From a virus: a stretch of DNA of 30,040 bases. Positions 6,403 to 14,028 of the stretch are shown here, in pieces (position 1 is the stretch's first letter; each line of letters begins with the position of its first letter). The DNA is taken from IMG/VR virus record IMGVR_UViG_3300029813_000184, positions 1 through 30,040 of that record. One strand, 5' to 3'. Both the position numbers and the translations under genes were made by a program. The notes under the pieces were generated by a model, which had not been told where the DNA came from, did not search any database, and saw only the letters and a list, made by a program, of their open reading frames with translations.

Positions 6403-6769
6403 TGAACTTTTAAGGGAAATTAATAGGGAGAGCGGAGAAAAGAAATTTTGGCAAGGTAAAAAGTGGACTGAAGAGCAAATAAGAAAAATGGAAGCACAAG
6501 ACAAAGCTCGCCTTGAGTCAAATCAGATTAAAAGTGGTCAAGAGATCCAGAGAGAGCAGATGAGGAAACAGATGGGTTTATCCAATACAGAAGGAATGAC
6601 CATAACAAAGGAAAATGTTAAAAAACTTATTGATGACTTAGCGAGGGCTAGACCTTACTGTGGGGGTATCCTCTCGGATTATGTGTTCTATCAAGATTTT
6701 AGTCAATTCAGCGGTTACTTGATTAATAAATATTTCACTAAAGAGGAAGGAGGTAAGAATTGTGGATAA
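6383..6769 (+). CDS. Hypothetical protein (128 aa)
   Basis: ATG at 6383 directly after GGGAGGAAG. Residues 1-70 are highly charged helix rich in Gln, Glu, Lys and Arg; the second half (KKLIDDLARARPYCGGILSDYVF) looks like a compact helical domain. Not recognised. It overlaps the next gene by eight bases. Position suggests a packaging or early structural accessory gene, but nothing in the sequence proves it. Confidence 0.7.
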   Translation: MNMDEYDELLREINRESGEKKFWQGKKWTEEQIRKMEAQDKARLESNQIKSGQEIQREQMRKQMGLSNTEGMTITKENVKKLIDDLARARPYCGGILSDYVFYQDFSQFSGYLINKYFTKEEGGKNCG

Positions 6770-6986
6770 GACCTTAACCAGTTCACCGAAACAAGAAATA
6801 AAGAATGAGAATAAAATGACTAATTGGAGTTTGCAATGTATAAATTGTGGTAGCGGGGAAGGAATAAATTTAGTGTCACATCGAAATGAAGGTGGGCATA
6901 TCTGCGGATTTGTAGTGGTCTGTACAGAATGTTCCGAAGCACTTAGGGAAGATAAAAGATATATCCGGTTAGTAGTTGACAAATGA
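6762..6986 (+). CDS. Zinc-ribbon-like small protein (74 aa)
   Basis: GTG start at 6762, after GAAGGAGG. Two CxxC pairs are visible, CINCGSGEG and CTECSEAL, with HRNEGGHIC between them that adds His and Cys ligand candidates. This fits a single zinc ribbon with a short 30-residue spacer. Probable role: nucleic-acid or protein contact; no specific family is recognised. Overlaps both neighbours by a few bases. Confidence 0.66.
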   Translation: MDKTLTSSPKQEIKNENKMTNWSLQCINCGSGEGINLVSHRNEGGHICGFVVVCTECSEALREDKRYIRLVVDK

Positions 6987-6997
6987 AGGAGGAAAGA

Positions 6998-7348
6998 ATG
7001 AAGGAAAGAGCAGAAAAGGAAATGGATAGGATTGATCCTTTCCATTATAGAAAAGAATGTAAAAAAAGAGGTTTAGCTTTTGAGATAATTGATATAAAAG
7101 ATGGCAACAAAGTCAGATGTCGTAAAATCTATCTTAACGGCCATATAGAAGGTTTTAAAGGAAATCCCTGTATTGTTAATCATATATTGCCTAAAATAAT
7201 GTGTCTTAAAGCACTTTTGAAGTATATGAATGAAGATTATAAAGATTTTATGACAAGATATGCGCTTGGATGTTTACCGCCTGAATTAGAGGCAATTAAT
7301 AGTCTATACGAAGAAAACCTGAAAAGGATCAATGAGATAAAGATATGA
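6998..7348 (+). CDS. Hypothetical protein (116 aa)
   Basis: The frame opens at ATG 6983, which overlaps the previous stop, but ATG 6998 has AAGGAGG just upstream and is the better start. A 116-residue soluble protein with an N-terminal charged helix and a strand-rich middle (FEIIDIKDGNKVRCRKIYLNG). Its stop overlaps the large terminase start (ATGA), so the two are translationally coupled. Function not recognised. Confidence 0.68.
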   Translation: MKERAEKEMDRIDPFHYRKECKKRGLAFEIIDIKDGNKVRCRKIYLNGHIEGFKGNPCIVNHILPKIMCLKALLKYMNEDYKDFMTRYALGCLPPELEAINSLYEENLKRINEIKI

Positions 7349-8736
7349 ATATGAGATTTGAATTTGAAGAGGAAAGAGAAAAAGTAACCTTTACACCAAA
7401 ACAAATCACTGCCTTACGGATACTTAATGAAAAAAGCGTGAGAGGTCTGTTATTTGGTGGAGCCAAAGGCGGAGGCAAATCGGTATTGCTTTGTAGATAT
7501 GCCTGGTTATATTGCAAGACTGTAATAAAGCATTTTGATATACCGGTCTTAAGGAGCCCTCTACCAATCTTTTTTATGGGGAGGTTACAGGGAGTAGACT
7601 TTGATGATACCACACTTGAGACCTGGAAGGAGTACATACCCGAAGCGGATTATACGATTAAAGAAAAAAACAAGGAAATCATCATCGAGAATAGAGTCAA
7701 GATCCAATATGGGGGTCTTGACAATAAGAAGGTGGTTAAAAAGTTTAATAGTGCCAATTATGGTGCCTTTGGCTTGGATCAGGCAGAGGAAATCGATGAG
7801 GATAAACTGACTGAGCTAAGATTGACATTGAGAAGAAATATAGGAGGCATTCCTCTCCCCTTTAAAGAAGTCTATACTGCTAATCCTGCCGATTGCTGGT
7901 TGAAAGACCAATTTGTTTCGGGCCACAATAGGAGATTCGTTTTTCTTCCTTCCTTGCCTTCAGATAATTCTTTCTTGCCTGCCGACTATGTCTCCAATAT
8001 GGAATATACCCTGCGTAACCGTCCTGAATTGTTGAAAGCCTATCGTGATGGCTCCTGGGATATACTGGCAGGTGCCGATATTGTGATACAGGACCGATGG
8101 ATTGATAGAGCAAATGAAAATAAATTTCATATACCCATAAGAAGAGTTATCACTTGTGATCCAGCTAAATATGGTGATGATGAGACAGTTATCTATGGTA
8201 TGGAAAATACCAGGATAGTAAAACCACCCCGGATATTTGGTAAAAAAGATGAGTATTATATCGCCAATGAAATGGAGAATATGGGTTTGGATTTTAGGCC
8301 TTCTCTTTATATAGTTGATGGTATAGGGATAGGTAGCGGAGTGGCTTCTATATTGAGCAATAAGGGACTGCCGGTTCTGGTGATAATGAGTTCGGAGAAA
8401 CAGGAATCAGGAGTGCCTAAACAATTTTTAAACCGGAGGTCGCAAATATGGTGGTATGCCGGACAACAGTTCGGTGATAATGAGGTAGAACTCCATCACA
8501 AAGATCAGGAGTTAAAGAGGCAACTTACCGTTCCCCGATATACCTATAAAGGTGATAAATTTATGATCAGATCAAGGGATGAGATTAAAAAGAGTTATGG
8601 TAGGTCCATTGATAGAGCAAGTGCTTATGTAATGGGACTTTGGGGACTTCAGTACGCTACTGAAGAAGAACCGGCAAGAAAACCAGAGGATTTCTTTACT
8701 GATGAAGATTTAGGTGCGGATTTTATGAGTGCTTGA
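7345..8736 (+). CDS. Terminase large subunit (packaging ATPase/nuclease)
   Basis: 463 residues, normal size for the family. ATPase domain: Walker A in GGAKGGGKS (about residues 38-46), Walker B in AFGLDQAEEI (141-150), coupling-type TANP segment at 178-181. Nuclease domain (RNase H fold): CDPAKYGDDE with Asp272, LYIVDGIG with Asp325, and SIDRASAYVMGLW with Asp423 as the likely catalytic acids. The enzyme translocates DNA into the prohead through the portal and cuts the concatemer. The gene overlaps the preceding stop by four bases. Next come a mini-unit and the portal gene, the standard order of a tailed-phage packaging module. Confidence 0.93.
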   Translation: MNMRFEFEEEREKVTFTPKQITALRILNEKSVRGLLFGGAKGGGKSVLLCRYAWLYCKTVIKHFDIPVLRSPLPIFFMGRLQGVDFDDTTLETWKEYIPEADYTIKEKNKEIIIENRVKIQYGGLDNKKVVKKFNSANYGAFGLDQAEEIDEDKLTELRLTLRRNIGGIPLPFKEVYTANPADCWLKDQFVSGHNRRFVFLPSLPSDNSFLPADYVSNMEYTLRNRPELLKAYRDGSWDILAGADIVIQDRWIDRANENKFHIPIRRVITCDPAKYGDDETVIYGMENTRIVKPPRIFGKKDEYYIANEMENMGLDFRPSLYIVDGIGIGSGVASILSNKGLPVLVIMSSEKQESGVPKQFLNRRSQIWWYAGQQFGDNEVELHHKDQELKRQLTVPRYTYKGDKFMIRSRDEIKKSYGRSIDRASAYVMGLWGLQYATEEEPARKPEDFFTDEDLGADFMSA

Positions 8737-8761
8737 CAAAATAAATAAAGTATGATATTAA
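8733..8761 (+). promoter_or_regulatory. Sigma-70 promoter overlapping the end of the large terminase gene
   Basis: TTGACA (8733-8738), 17-base spacer, TATTAA (8756-8761) with a TG extension (TGA before the -10). The -35 box contains the terminase stop codon. Expected start near 8768, which leaves almost no leader for the ORF at 8778. Same architecture as the promoters at 4941 and 29666. Confidence 0.7.
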
Positions 8762-8777
8762 ATAGGAGATAGTAAAA

Positions 8778-8933
8778 TTGTCAAAATCAGATGATACAAT
8801 CGAAAAAATAAAAAAATTATTAAAGGAGATATTAGAAAGAAGCCCCGATTTTACTGGTAATATCCGACTAAATTTTTACAAAGGCGTTTTGTCAAGTATG
8901 AATAAATCGGAAAAAGTTAAAACTGAAGTTTAG
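8778..8933 (+). CDS. Small hypothetical protein (51 aa) in a self-contained unit
   Basis: TTG start at 8778 with GGAGAT at 8765-8770; 51 residues, charged and mostly helical (DDTIEKIKKLLKEILERSPDF). Not recognised. It has its own promoter immediately upstream and a strong terminator 20 bases after the stop, so it looks like a moron-type insertion between terminase and portal. The predicted transcript begins within or at the edge of its ribosome site, so initiation may be nearly leaderless. The same transcript could instead be a roughly 210-nt small RNA. Confidence 0.55.
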   Translation: MSKSDDTIEKIKKLLKEILERSPDFTGNIRLNFYKGVLSSMNKSEKVKTEV

Positions 8934-8952
8934 AGACCACCTGAAACCCAGA

Positions 8953-8985
8953 AGCTCTGATGAGGAATCATTGGGGCTTTTTTTT
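8953..8985 (+). terminator. Rho-independent terminator just before the portal gene
   Basis: AGCTC (8953-8957) pairs with GGGCT (8974-8978, one G-T), and ATGA (8960-8963) with TCAT (8968-8971) around loop GGAA, separated by a TG/TG internal loop; eight T residues follow (8978-8985). It closes the short unit started by the promoter at 8733 and lies only ten bases before the portal ATG. Confidence 0.75.
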
Positions 8986-8994
8986 ATTGAAAAA

Positions 8995-10836
8995 ATGCCA
9001 ACAATAACAAAACCGAAGGAAGAAACAAAAAAAGAAACAAAAGAAGAATCAGAAGTAGCCTTGGTGGGTAAACTACAAAAGTTTTGGCGGGAAGCAGAGG
9101 AAGGGAATGCCAGTTGGTTAGATAGAGCCATCAAAAATTATGACTTCTATTGTGGGAAGCAATGGGATCCTAAAACTTTGGCTAACCTGAAAAAAGAGAA
9201 AAGGCCTGCCCTTACCATTAACCATATTCTACCTACGGTCAATCTTTTATCGGGAATGGAAAGAGAAAACAGAAATGATATTCATGTACTTCCGAGAAAA
9301 GGTGGAAATAGAATGTCTGCTGATGTCTTCACCGGGCTGTCTAAACATTCTATGGACTTATCTAACGGTGAATTTGAGCAATCAATGCAGTTTTTAGATG
9401 GTGGTATAGGAGGGAAAGGTTGGATAGGGCTGGATATTTCTTATGAAAAAGACCCCATCAATGGGGATATTACCATAGGAAGAAATTCTTCTTTTGATAT
9501 AAAAGAAGATCCCAATGCCAAGACCTATGATTTGAATAAATCTGCCAAATATATAATCCGTTATTACTGGGGAGATAAGGAACAGGCTTATTTGCTCTAT
9601 CCCAAAAAATCAGAAGAATTAGCAAAATACTTGGAAAGTTATAGCGGTGAAGATGCTTTTGAAATGACCCCGGCAAAACAGACCGATACCGATATGTTAA
9701 GGCCTTCTACCTATCGCTACCGTATAAAAGAAACCTGGTGGAAATCTTACAAAAGACAATTATTCTTAATCGATAAGACAAATCTTATGTTTATCCCTGC
9801 TCACAAATCTCAAGAACCAGTCTTGGAGGCACTTCTTACTAAAGACCGGGAAATGGCAGAAAAAGAAAAGAGACCATTAAGATATAACACCATCGAGAGG
9901 GTAATCCCAGTTATGAATGTTACCACCACTATGGGAGATGTTGTTTTGGAAAATATAGAAGATCCCTTCAGTGGTTTGACTCTATTTCCCTATATAAGAT
10001 TCTGTCCTTACTGGTCAGATGGTTACACCTTTGGAATTGTAGATAATTTAATATCTCCTCAAGAAGAGGTAAACAAAACTTCCTCAGGGATATTACATAT
10101 ATTAAATCGTACCGCTAACACCGGTTGGCTGAATAAGAAAATTAGTGGAGCAGTTACGAAGGTCTTAGAAACATTTGGATCGAAAGCAGGGATAGTAATT
10201 GAATATAAAGATGTGCCACCTACAAAGATAGAACCAAATACCTTACCTGCCGGACATTTTACTCACAAAATAGACTCTGTTCAAAACATAAGAGACATAT
10301 CCGGTGTAAATACCGCCAGTGTGGGAGCAGGAACCAAAGAGGAATCGGGTATAGCAATGTTAAGGAGACAGAGACAGGGAGCAGTTATATCGAATGTAGT
10401 TTTTGACAATTATAAACTTACTCAACAAATTTTCGGTGAAACCTTAATAGAGTTTATCCGGCATACCAACGTTTATTCCCCCAGCGAAATAGCCGAGATA
10501 TGTATTGAAGAAAAGATAAAAATAGACCCTAATCAGTTAGCTAAGGCAATACGCTCATTTAGAGTAGGCCATTACGGCATCAAAGTTTCTTCCAGGCCTT
10601 CTACTCCGACTATACGCCTGGCTAATTTTGAAATGTTAGCCAGACTGGCCGAAATGGGTATGCCTATACCAATTGATATTTTACTGGATAGCATGGATAT
10701 TCCTCGAAAAGAGGAAATAATCCAAAGAGTTAAACAGCAACAGGCACAACAGATGCAAATGCAACAGCAAGGACAAGCACAAAAAGGAAGAGCATCACCA
10801 CCGAAGCAGCAAAGTCTTGTAGGGAGAGCGATGTAA
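8995..10836 (+). CDS. Portal protein, P22-type
   Basis: 613 residues from ATG 8995; the open frame extends to TTG 8971, but that lies inside the terminator and is rejected. No ribosome site precedes ATG 8995, which is unusual for this genome. The N-terminal third has the P22-like portal layout: RAIKNYDFYCGKQWDP, KRPALTINHILPTVNLLSG, then GIGGKGWIGLDISYE and a SFDIKEDPNAKTYDL segment. After about residue 440 there is a helical stem/crown region, and the C-terminus (about 575-600) is Gln/Met-rich low-complexity (QQQAQQMQMQQQGQAQ). Role: dodecameric ring at one capsid vertex through which DNA enters and leaves, contacting the terminase and the neck proteins. Its TAA overlaps the ATG of an HNH endonuclease gene. 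Confidence 0.9.
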   Translation: MPTITKPKEETKKETKEESEVALVGKLQKFWREAEEGNASWLDRAIKNYDFYCGKQWDPKTLANLKKEKRPALTINHILPTVNLLSGMERENRNDIHVLPRKGGNRMSADVFTGLSKHSMDLSNGEFEQSMQFLDGGIGGKGWIGLDISYEKDPINGDITIGRNSSFDIKEDPNAKTYDLNKSAKYIIRYYWGDKEQAYLLYPKKSEELAKYLESYSGEDAFEMTPAKQTDTDMLRPSTYRYRIKETWWKSYKRQLFLIDKTNLMFIPAHKSQEPVLEALLTKDREMAEKEKRPLRYNTIERVIPVMNVTTTMGDVVLENIEDPFSGLTLFPYIRFCPYWSDGYTFGIVDNLISPQEEVNKTSSGILHILNRTANTGWLNKKISGAVTKVLETFGSKAGIVIEYKDVPPTKIEPNTLPAGHFTHKIDSVQNIRDISGVNTASVGAGTKEESGIAMLRRQRQGAVISNVVFDNYKLTQQIFGETLIEFIRHTNVYSPSEIAEICIEEKIKIDPNQLAKAIRSFRVGHYGIKVSSRPSTPTIRLANFEMLARLAEMGMPIPIDILLDSMDIPRKEEIIQRVKQQQAQQMQMQQQGQAQKGRASPPKQQSLVGRAM

Positions 10837-11348
10837 TGCCATCTAAAGAATATTACTGGAAACATAGAGAAAAGTGTATAAAAGAATCTCTAAAGTGGCA
10901 AAAAGACAACGTAGAGGCTTGTAAAAAATCTGATGAAAAGTGGAATGAATCAGAAAAAGGTAAGATAGCACATAAAAATTTTCGAGAAGCTAATCCAGAA
11001 AAATGTAAAAAATGGACAATGAATTGGAAGAAAAATAATCGTGAAAAGGTAAATAAAAATGATAGAGATTGGCGAAGTAAAAATCCAGAAGCTTATAAAG
11101 AATCTCAAAAACGATTTCAAAAAAATAATCCAAAGAAGATGAAAGAATATTGGCGAAAACATGAATCCAAAAGAAGAGCTTTAGGGTTTGAACCTTTAAA
11201 TAAACCCTTCGAAAATTCAGAAGCTCATCATATAAGCCAAAATTTGGTAATTTATATACCTATAAAAATCCATCAGAATATTTCTCATTGCATTTGGACT
11301 TGGAAAAATATGGATAAAATTAATAAACTTGCAATACAGTTTGTTTAA
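10836..11348 (+). CDS. HNH-type free-standing homing endonuclease (putative)
   Basis: 170 residues; ATG overlaps the portal stop (TAATG), AGGGAGAG upstream. Residues 1-105 consist of very basic repeats of about 16 residues built on (W)xxKNNPExxKK, likely a DNA-tracking region. The C-terminus carries EAHHISQNLVIYIPIKIHQ, followed by HCIWTWKNMDKINKLA, matching the HHI...VIYIPxxLHxxIxHNxxTGxxMxxIN pattern of small phage HNH enzymes, though with Gln/Lys replacing some usual residues. Family role: site-specific nicking or cutting that spreads the gene to uninserted relatives. Its position between portal and scaffold, two genes normally adjacent, supports insertion. Activity is unproven. Confidence 0.75.
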   Translation: MPSKEYYWKHREKCIKESLKWQKDNVEACKKSDEKWNESEKGKIAHKNFREANPEKCKKWTMNWKKNNREKVNKNDRDWRSKNPEAYKESQKRFQKNNPKKMKEYWRKHESKRRALGFEPLNKPFENSEAHHISQNLVIYIPIKIHQNISHCIWTWKNMDKINKLAIQFV

Positions 11349-11360
11349 ATATTTCCCTAA

Positions 11361-11419
11361 CCGCAGGGTGAAAAGCGGGAATAACCTCTGACCTCAGGGG
11401 CGAGAAAGGAGGGTTGAAC
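11361..11419 (+). promoter_or_regulatory. Two-hairpin leader before the scaffold gene
   Basis: CCGC (11361-11364)/GCGG (11375-11378), linker GAATAA, then CCTCTG (11385-11390)/CAGGGG (11395-11400, one G-T) with loop ACCT, linker CGAGAAA and the ribosome site AGGAGGG. The same layout is seen in the coat gene leader. Function unknown; candidate translation control or mRNA processing element. Confidence 0.5.
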
Positions 11420-12172
11420 ATGGAAATAAAGGATGAAAAGGGGCAAGAAACTCAAGATAAAGGTGAAGGAAAAGAAAAAACCTATACTCAGAAAGAACAC
11501 GATGGAGTAATTAGCGATTTGCAGAAAGAAAGACAATCACGCCACGATTCGGATTTTAAATTTTCACAATCTCAGAGCCAGTTGGAAGCTCTCAAAAAAG
11601 AGAATGAAGAATTAAAAAGGAAGTCTGAAGAGAAGGAAATTAAGAAATCTGTAATCGAGGGCGAGGACGAAGATGTCTTAACTAAAAAAGACGGTAGAGA
11701 TATTGAAACAAAAGTTATGACCAGTATCGAAAAAGCACAAAAAATAGTTAAGGAAAGAGACGAAAAAGAAAGGCTGGAAGCTAATTATCAAAAATCTCTC
11801 AGGGCTGCACGGACTAAATATCAAGATAGAAAAGATATAGGTTTGGACTTTGAGACAGTTCGTCAAGCTGCACTTAATCGTATTGGTGGTAGAAAATATA
11901 AACAACTGGACATTTATACCGCCGATAATCCAGGTGAAGAACTTTATCAAGAAGGTCTAAAAGACCCCGAAATGAAGGAAAAACTTAAATTAGTCAAGAA
12001 CGAAGAAATCCTTGATGCCATGGGAAATCGCAAGGTAGATAAGAAGGGCTTAACCGGCGAAACCAAAAAATATGGATTCCATTTCTATACAGCTGACGAA
12101 GTTGCTGCCATGAAACCGGAAGAAGCCTTAAAAGTAAAATCAGACATAGATAAATCTATGGAAAAATGGTAA
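11420..12172 (+). CDS. Putative capsid scaffolding protein
   Basis: 250 residues from ATG 11420, six bases after AAAGGAGGG; the in-frame TTG at 11414 lies next to the ribosome site and is rejected. The protein is extremely charged (Lys, Glu, Asp, Gln) and largely helical, with a coiled-coil stretch around residues 25-80 (QSQSQLEALKKENEELKRKSEEK) and a more compact C-terminal part. This composition, and its place between portal and coat genes, is typical of head-assembly scaffolds, which fill the procapsid and leave before or during packaging. No protease motif was seen. Sequence conservation in this family is low, so the call rests mainly on order and composition. Confidence 0.78.
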   Translation: MEIKDEKGQETQDKGEGKEKTYTQKEHDGVISDLQKERQSRHDSDFKFSQSQSQLEALKKENEELKRKSEEKEIKKSVIEGEDEDVLTKKDGRDIETKVMTSIEKAQKIVKERDEKERLEANYQKSLRAARTKYQDRKDIGLDFETVRQAALNRIGGRKYKQLDIYTADNPGEELYQEGLKDPEMKEKLKLVKNEEILDAMGNRKVDKKGLTGETKKYGFHFYTADEVAAMKPEEALKVKSDIDKSMEKW

Positions 12173-12207
12173 TAGGAAGGTAATAAAATACTGATATAGT
12201 TCAAGGA

Positions 12208-12325
12208 TACTCTAACTGTAGAGTAAAAAACAGGGTTAATACTTACTACAAGGCAATGTAGGAATACTTCACTCCGAAGGTAAATGGAGGGTACGTAAAT
12301 TAAATTAAGAAAGGAGTGAAATTAA
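12208..12325 (+). promoter_or_regulatory. Structured leader of the coat gene with an anti-Shine-Dalgarno
   Basis: In order: a perfect 7-bp hairpin TACTCTA/TAGAGTA (12208-12225, loop ACTG), a hairpin CTACA/TGTAG (12246-12261), linker GAATA, a small hairpin CTTC/GAAG (12267-12279), GGAGGGT (12286-12292) and the true ribosome site. TTCACTCC (12268-12275) is an exact 8-nt complement of GGAGTGAA (12313-12320), which holds the ribosome site of the coat gene, so closed (SD-masked) and open (CTTC/GAAG hairpin) forms are mutually exclusive. The gap between scaffold and coat is about 150 bases, long for this genome. Confidence 0.5.
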
Positions 12326-13201
12326 ATGTCTATGAGAGACGCAATACCTGTAATTTTTGCGGCAACATTACTTCAAGAGTTAAAGAATAAACTCGTATTT
12401 GGTAAGATTGCTTTCAAAAAACACAGCGGAGAAATAAAGGAAAAAGGCGATAGGATAAAACTAAAAGGCTATGGTGGAATAACTATCAATGATTATAACC
12501 CTGGTGATAAAGACTGGGACGCAGCTCATCCAAACGGAATTACTTACGAAACTCCGGAAGCTGCTGCCATGTTCCTGGATGTTGACCATGCCAAGGATTA
12601 TGGAATTAAGTTACATGATATTACAGAATTACAAAGTGATCCTGCTGCCCGAGAACATTATGCCAAAAAAGCTGGTTATGGATTGGAAGAAGAAGTAGAT
12701 AAATATATTGCCAGTTTGTATAGTCAGTCAGCTTTAGGAGCTTACGTTTTAAAACATACTGGAATGACTACTGCTCTTATAACCAGTTATATAGGTGAAT
12801 TAGGGCTTCGTTTAAAACATGTAAATGTCGAGGATAAATGGATTGCATTCCCACCTTGGGTAAGTTTAAAATTACAACTTGCCGGTATAGTTCAAGCTGA
12901 AGATTTAAAAGGTGAACTTAAAAATGGGTTTATCGGTAAGATATTACATTTCGATATGTATGAATCAAACAACTGTCCTGAGTTAGATCCAGTTACTGCT
13001 GGGCAAAGACGTAATATCATTATGGCTGGTTCTTACCAATCGATTGCCTTTGTTGACCAGATGACCGAGAGTGAAAGTCTTCGTTCACAAGGATACTTCG
13101 CTGACCTTATCAGAGGACTTCACGTCTGGGGTGCAAGAGTAGTTAAACCAAAAGAGTTGTTCTATCTTGACTTAGAAGAAGCACCTGAGATTGCGATTTA
13201 A
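12326..13201 (+). CDS. Major capsid (coat) protein, probable HK97 fold
   Basis: 291 residues, AAAGGAGTG upstream. N-terminal FAATLLQELKNKLVFGKIAF and then GEIKEKGDRIKLKGYGGITINDY correspond to the start of P22/N4-type coat proteins (F...L..A, followed by GDxIxI strand). A helical spine (REHYAKKAGYGLEEEVDKYIA) and a C-terminal beta region with GLHVWGARVVKPKELFYLDL follow. The protein forms the icosahedral shell; with 291 residues it is smaller than P22 gp5 and has little room for an insertion domain. Gene order (scaffold before, hairpin after) and likely strong translation support the call. I cannot distinguish P22-like from N4 gp56-like coat families by eye. Confidence 0.82.
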   Translation: MSMRDAIPVIFAATLLQELKNKLVFGKIAFKKHSGEIKEKGDRIKLKGYGGITINDYNPGDKDWDAAHPNGITYETPEAAAMFLDVDHAKDYGIKLHDITELQSDPAAREHYAKKAGYGLEEEVDKYIASLYSQSALGAYVLKHTGMTTALITSYIGELGLRLKHVNVEDKWIAFPPWVSLKLQLAGIVQAEDLKGELKNGFIGKILHFDMYESNNCPELDPVTAGQRRNIIMAGSYQSIAFVDQMTESESLRSQGYFADLIRGLHVWGARVVKPKELFYLDLEEAPEIAI

Positions 13202-13215
13202 TTTGTTGTTAATAT

Positions 13216-13236
13216 GAGGGGAGATAAACTCCCCTC
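13216..13236 (+). terminator. Strong stem-loop after the coat gene
   Basis: Perfect 8-bp stem GAGGGGAG (13216-13223)/CTCCCCTC (13229-13236) with a 5-base loop. No T tract follows, so it may protect the 3' end of the abundant coat mRNA or act as a partial terminator rather than a full stop. Confidence 0.6.
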
Positions 13237-13266
13237 TGGAATTTAATAAGAAAGGAGATAAAAGTA

Positions 13267-13977
13267 ATGGCTTATATAAACGTACCCACTAGTACAGATT
13301 TAGTAAGAAATGGCATTAAGATACTAACAGTTGTTGCAGCTACCTGTAACAAACACGATGATAATGCTGCTGCCTTTACCATTCAAGACGATGGAGCTTA
13401 CAGGATAACTCTTACTGGCATCGGTACTGCTTTTGCTACCGGCGATTGGATTGTTATTAGAGGTTCAAGAAGTGACGCGGCCCATGCACTCGGCAAGGAT
13501 GAAATCAACAACGATGGTATATATGAGGTCGAACTAAGTGAAAATGAAGGCTGGATTGAAGTAGTAAAACCAGTAGCACCGATGACATGGAAAGTATATG
13601 CTGATGGTGCTGCTGCTACAACTTACGATGAGATAGACACATTTATTCTGCATCCGACCAAGAGAATCGAACAAATTTGTGTTTTTCTAATTAATAGTGC
13701 TACTACCATTGTACAGGTTTGTTTTGCACCTGGTCCTTTTTGGGCTGCCTCGATTAAAACTGGTATACCTCCAATACAAGGTTCGCCAGCTGCTACTGCT
13801 AGTTACTTGTTCCAGGTAGAGACTGCAAAATACTTGCAGACAAAGTCGGAAGTATTATTAGGAACAGCAGGAGAATCTGACGAAGTAAATAGAAAGGGAA
13901 CAATACTAATGCACGTAATGCCAGCTGCTGCTGTGGATGGGACTACGGTAAGCGTAGGTTTGATCCAACTGTACTAA
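13267..13977 (+). CDS. Putative head decoration or minor virion protein
   Basis: 236 residues with AAAGGAGAT upstream. Rich in Ala, Thr, Val and Ile with many predicted strands (YRITLTGIGTAFATGDWIVIRG; FILHPTKRIEQICVFLINSA). No signal peptide and no enzyme motif. Its position directly after the coat gene is where decoration or head-completion proteins are usually found, but I do not recognise a family, so the call is by position and composition only. Confidence 0.6.
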   Translation: MAYINVPTSTDLVRNGIKILTVVAATCNKHDDNAAAFTIQDDGAYRITLTGIGTAFATGDWIVIRGSRSDAAHALGKDEINNDGIYEVELSENEGWIEVVKPVAPMTWKVYADGAAATTYDEIDTFILHPTKRIEQICVFLINSATTIVQVCFAPGPFWAASIKTGIPPIQGSPAATASYLFQVETAKYLQTKSEVLLGTAGESDEVNRKGTILMHVMPAAAVDGTTVSVGLIQLY

Positions 13978-13985
13978 AAAAATGA

Positions 13986-14012
13986 GGGGGAGGACTTTTG
14001 TCCTTCCCCTTT
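13986..14012 (+). terminator. Probable rho-independent terminator or attenuator
   Basis: GGGGGAGGAC (13986-13995) pairs with GTCCTTCCCC (14000-14009) over ten base pairs (one G-T) with a TTTT loop; a short TTT-G-TT follows and a run of seven A residues precedes it. Strong enough to terminate or at least attenuate before the next small gene. Confidence 0.65.
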
Positions 14013-14028
14013 GTTAGAAGGAGAGAAT

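Noticed and set aside
8954-8976. CTGATGAG resembling the hammerhead ribozyme core (CUGANGA)
   Set aside because: The needed GAAA after stem II and NUH cleavage site are not in any permissible order; the nearby GAAAC is only nine bases upstream, too close for stems III and I. The sequence is explained by the terminator stem.
10572-10865. Cys-rich minus-strand ORF opposite the portal end
   Set aside because: The cysteines arise from antisense of Gln/Ala codons (CAA/GCA reverse to TTG/TGC); no ribosome site.
12173-12325. Group I intron remnant (GATATAGTTC resembles a group I core element)
   Set aside because: The other core elements (P, Q, R) could not be found in the correct order, and no split exons are present.
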